From Nocardia wallacei (GTDB lineage Bacteria > Actinomycetota > Actinomycetes > Mycobacteriales > Mycobacteriaceae): 64,000 bases of DNA. This document shows, in pieces, positions 63,301-64,000 of the stretch. A program made the translations under genes and the position numbers. How positions within the stretch are numbered: the first letter of the stretch is position 1; each line of letters starts with the position of its first letter. The notes under the pieces are model-generated. The model had not been told where the DNA came from. It did no database searches and was given only the letters and a program-made list of their open reading frames with translations. Location of the stretch: contig NZ_AP023396.1 in the NCBI RefSeq assembly GCF_014466955.1, positions 6,386,001-6,450,000 of the forward strand, given 5' to 3'.

Positions 63301-64000
63301 GCCACCGTGGCGGCGTTCGCGCGCCGGTGGGAGCGGATCCTGCGGGCCGTCACGGCCGATCCGGACGGTCCGATCGCCGATATCGACCTGCTCGACGCGG
63401 CCGAGCGGGCCGAGCTGGTCCCGCGCCGACGTCCGGGCGGGACGGCCGCTGTCACGCTCGCGGACGTGTTCGCGGCGTCGGCGCGCGCACATCCGGATCG
63501 ACCGGCCGTGGTCGCCGACGGCGCCACGCTCACCTATCGCGAACTCGACGGCCGGTCCGATCGCCTGGCCCGCGTCCTGCGGGACGCCGGAGCGGGTCCG
63601 GAAACCGTTGTGGCGCTGGCTCTTACACGGGGCGCCGACCTGCTCACCGCGGTGTGGGCGACAGCGAAGACGGGTGCGGCGTTCCTGCCCGTCGACCCGG
63701 CCCATCCGACCGATCGCATAGCCCACATGCTCACCGATTCGGGCGCGGTGCTCGGGCTCACGGTGTCCGCGCAGCACGCGCGGCTGCCCGGCGGAACCCG
63801 CTGGCTGCGCTCGGACGAACCGGCACTGGTGGAAGTCCTGTCCGAGACCGCGAATCACGCGGTGCGAGTGGATGTCCGAGCCGACCATCCGGCATGGCTC
63901 ATCTACACCTCCGGATCGACCGGAACACCCAAGGGCGTCGCGGTGACTCATCGCGGAATCGCCGAACTGGTCGCCGCACAGCGGGACATGCTCGGCCTGA
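54382..64000 (+). CDS. Non-ribosomal peptide synthetase, C-A-T-E / C-A-T / C-A... (3' partial)
   Basis: Open for 3206 codons from the ATG at 54382 to the window end. Domains: C1 with HHIALDG (135-141); A1 with YTSGSTG (609-615); T1 LGGDS, Ser992; E1 with HHLAVDG (1171-1177) plus NYLGR; C2 with HHLVLDG (1642-1648); A2 with IYTSGSTG (from 2114); T2 LGGNS, Ser2505; C3 with HHISADG (2691-2697); A3 begins about residue 3020 and is cut after its YTSGSTG (from 3175). All condensation and carrier active-site residues seen are intact. Position-by-position reading against the GrsA template gives specificity residues D-I-E-N-V-G-G-V-T for A1 and D-A-H-V-S-A-L-I-W for A2. The A1 code shares D-x-E-N-x-G with ornithine/hydroxyornithine codes. 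The E domain predicts a D residue at position 1. An N-terminal C domain suggests acyl (lipo-) initiation or an upstream partner. Confidence 0.93.
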   Translation, partial: MSALAFPLSAAQRGIWFAQHFAGATPISIAQYVEFDGAVDVELLATAARRAGREFGTGYLRLLEVDGAPYQIVDTALDDRIDTVDLRGQADPEAAARAWMRAEYSAPLDLLTDRLVQIAMLRVGEDRWFWYSRLHHIALDGVGALTMMRRTAEIYNCSVRGEPIPAGRAEDLRRIVEDDLAYRDSQRLHSDRAYWREHLAGMTPPVTLAGREAAVNAQPNLVSAELPRATADLLESVAARESSGAAPIIVAAFGAYLGAMTGAGEVVLGLPVSGRTTATLRRSGGMVANVVPLRLPLAPTQTVGDLIRATQGELTGALRRQRYRQEDIVRDLGWAMDEVTSFGPTVNLMMVDSRIELGSVTGRLHVLTSGLIDDLFVNVYPGVGGESTHIDFQANPNLYDDRELAGQHARFLAFLARFLTAGPEAPLATLAVTAETERDELAPARGPAGAPVRTLPEILATGPRTRPAAVAIRSGQAAITYRELDARTDRLARLLIAAGAGPERAVAISIPRSPESVVAMWAVAKTGAAFVPIDPTYPADRIDYMVSDSGVVTGVTVTAARAALPDRIDWLVLDDASTEAAVGRQLPDPIADSDRRAALQPDQIAYTIYTSGSTGLPKGVQVSHRGLANLVTSSGSAFGVDANSVVAHAVSPSFDISVEELLVAFAAGATVAVVPPGAYAGDEMAQVLRAQHVTHLNVTPAVAGSLDPATLPELRTVVVGGDACPADLVSAWAGRTVLNGYGPTETTVTVTLSAPLTPDGPVTIGGPVRGVSALVLDPWLRPVPPGTTGELYLGGDCLARGYHGRTGLTAACFVADPYTPGGRLYRTGDLVRWARHDDRWVLEYGGRGDAQVKVRGFRIELGEIDAVLQRLPEVDFALTLGADSGSGTALVSYVRGRNGAPLDPETLRSAAARTLPAYMVPAAIMVLDRVPLTPVGKVDRRALPAPVFRTRAADGRPPETEREKALAAVFADVLRLDAVTADDDFFALGGDSIVAIQLVSRARSAGLGLTARDVFERRTVAGLAAIAADATAPAVAELPGGGIGPLTPTPIVHAMLDTGAWHRFGQAALVGLPAEVGRDRLTAAVRVLLDHHDMLRSTLRRADDRWEWTVAERGSVDAAALVDVVTADTDADRERELHSAADRLDPSGGVLARFVLMETAGTAPTLWLVVHHLAVDGVSWRILLPDLATACAGGELAPVGTSFRRWAHGQREQADRRAAELPLWQRILGTADPAIGPRAFDPAMDVVATEAQLRTRVDAAVAESALTTVPRRFHCGPDEVLLAALALAMGRWRGRATTLITLEGHGREEAVLPGADVARTVGWFTAAYPVGLDLTGIDIDDAFAGGDAAGAALKAVKEQLRRIPDRGVGYGVLRYLNPATAQQLSDAPTPQLSFNYLGRTAIGTDGDAAWLPRRFDATRDERAPLAAVVDINAMMDADGLDVTWSYASRILGAGEVGELSQLWAAALSALVAHAESEHAGGHTPSDFDLVEVSQSQIDVWEQAYPALTEVWPLSPLQQGLLFHARYDTDTADDYTVQTRLTLAGRVRADLLRTAAQALVDRHENLRVAFVETADGPRQLVSGVAEVAWHEVDLTGATDPARELDRVIGVDARARFDLARPPLVRFALIRTAAAEYTLLITNHHLVLDGWSTPLLVQELLGDYAALATGQIPDRPAPPSYRDFLAWLAEQDAATSLGAWSDSLNGVDSPTRAAPSLAGIGTTESGLVTADLPADTVARLEATTRDAGATVNTAVQAAWALLLAVLTGRTDVVFGGTVSGRPPQLPGIEQMVGLFINTVPVRVRLDPAERVTDLLGRIQSEQTRLLDHQHVGLAAIHQAVGLPELFDTLTVFESYPIDRETLSRTPDIAGMRVLDVAGTDATPYPLNLMVIPRPGGLRISIRYLADHLDAAAAQRLLDRFVLLLGAIADGPHRRLAQVQHCDPDELRQLLPVRGAKAAAPQALADILAAGARVNPDAIAVSSDQLTMTYGELDAWSNRFARVLLRRGVGREVFVVLALTRSVESVVAVWAVAKAGAAFLPLDPNHPIERIEHILTDSRAPIGITVCATGETLPGTIDWLLLDDLNTIRRVMTVSDAPVTDAERGGPIALDQTAYLIYTSGSTGKPKAVLLSHHGLANLTATQAESLAVDADSVVLQVASPSFDASVHELLKAHATGARLVLSPPEVYGGEALERLLRTERVSHAVITPSVLATMNPRELDDLRVLSVAGEAAGPELVADWSAGRRLLNLYGPTEFSIWATGPGELRPGEQITIGRPIRGAAAMVLDTWLRPVPVGSTGELYLSGPALARGYFNRFALTATRFVADPYGPSGARMYRTGDMVRWVPVDRPGGTSMELEYLGRSDFQVKIRGLRIELGEIDAVLGREEGVDYAVTVGRPGPAGATVLVSYVVPAAGHDLDPEGLRTRVAAALPGYMVPAYLVVLDALPLTPVGKLDRAALPEPDYAAAEQRYLAPRTAVEHAVAEVFAEVLGCERVSIDRSFFELGGNSLSATRVVARVNATLGSTVALRDLFDAPTVALLSGRVVPTTDGRGTPALAPRIRPDRVPLSPAQQRMWVLNRMDPGSAAYNIAAALRLTGDLDAAALGRALTEVVARHESLRTVYPADDQGPRQVVVAADAATPEPIVADVDDGAPLRARIAELAATGFDLAEQPPLRVGLFRVAGQPVHVVVLVVHHISADGVSMAPLAADLMAAYAAQVRGSAAALPPLPVQYADFALWHRDLLGAAADPQSLAARQIRFWTETLADLPDALELPSDRPRPAVQSMRSAARPFGIDAELHRALTELAAASGVSLFMVVHAALAVLLARLGGTGDVVVGTAVAGRGAQALDGLVGMFVNTLALRTTVDPGLPFRRFLAQVRETDVDAFGHADVPFEQLVQILNPARSTAHHPIFQVSLSLQNFEEPVLELPGLRVEVEPFDRDSSPFDLTLDLRERFSESAPAGVDAVLTFATDLFDDATVAAFARRWERILRAVTADPDGPIADIDLLDAAERAELVPRRRPGGTAAVTLADVFAASARAHPDRPAVVADGATLTYRELDGRSDRLARVLRDAGAGPETVVALALTRGADLLTAVWATAKTGAAFLPVDPAHPTDRIAHMLTDSGAVLGLTVSAQHARLPGGTRWLRSDEPALVEVLSETANHAVRVDVRADHPAWLIYTSGSTGTPKGVAVTHRGIAELVAAQRDMLGL

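Overview
High-GC, mostly third-position-GC coding DNA with a complete Mce lipid-import operon, a SigB/SigF-group sigma factor, F420/FMN-type oxidoreductases, KstR-like boxes and a large NRPS points to a mycolata actinomycete, most likely Nocardia (Rhodococcus is the main alternative). No rRNA, tRNA, CRISPR array, IS element or prophage was seen. Genes are dense, on both strands, with many 4-bp start/stop overlaps.

Layout. 1-6.1 kb: the end of a zinc-type dehydrogenase, a secreted glycine-rich protein, a small unknown protein, and a two-gene unit with an orphan VirB6/TrbL-like membrane protein. 5.4-10 kb: divergent TetR and PucR-type regulators around a perfect 20-bp palindrome, then a stress sigma factor, a formaldehyde-dehydrogenase-like enzyme behind a SigB/SigF-type promoter, and an SRPBCC protein. 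10-14.2 kb: a compact minus-strand operon of CocE-type hydrolase, HSL-type hydrolase and ATP-grasp ligase. 14.5-23.6 kb: a MarR regulator and the divergent yrbEAB-mceABCDEF-mas operon, with a clear promoter and operator between them.

23.6-31.3 kb: a catabolic/detoxification cluster (hydrolase, flavin monooxygenase, TetR, phosphotransferase, LLM oxidoreductase, CoA-disulfide-reductase-like enzyme, universal stress protein). Two promoter regions share an inverted-repeat operator with a constant 12-bp spacer, three sites in all. 31.3-35.1 kb: a 44-bp minisatellite, an Xre/MbcA-RES toxin-antitoxin pair, a two-TM SLATT-like protein, an M48 protease and a secreted protein. 35.2-40.8 kb: a thiolase-crotonase fusion and a DUF3556 membrane protein behind a KstR-like box, then an ArsR-LLM pair. 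40.9-44 kb: a soluble Ser/Thr kinase with an altered DFG motif, a proline-rich small protein, a conserved protein of unclear role and an SRPBCC protein.

44-50 kb: a P450-TetR operon with two candidate operators, divergent from an SsuABC-like importer and an FMN monooxygenase gene interrupted by one in-frame TAG. A second minisatellite (43-bp units) follows. 50.3-53.8 kb: an SDR-PPOX fusion, a TetR relict, a Kef/NapA-type antiporter and a hypothetical gene. 54 kb to the window end: a stub of an adenylation domain, then a giant NRPS (C-A-T-E / C-A-T / C-A...) that runs off the window.

Functional boundaries and specificities are inferred by reading motifs by eye; no database search was possible.
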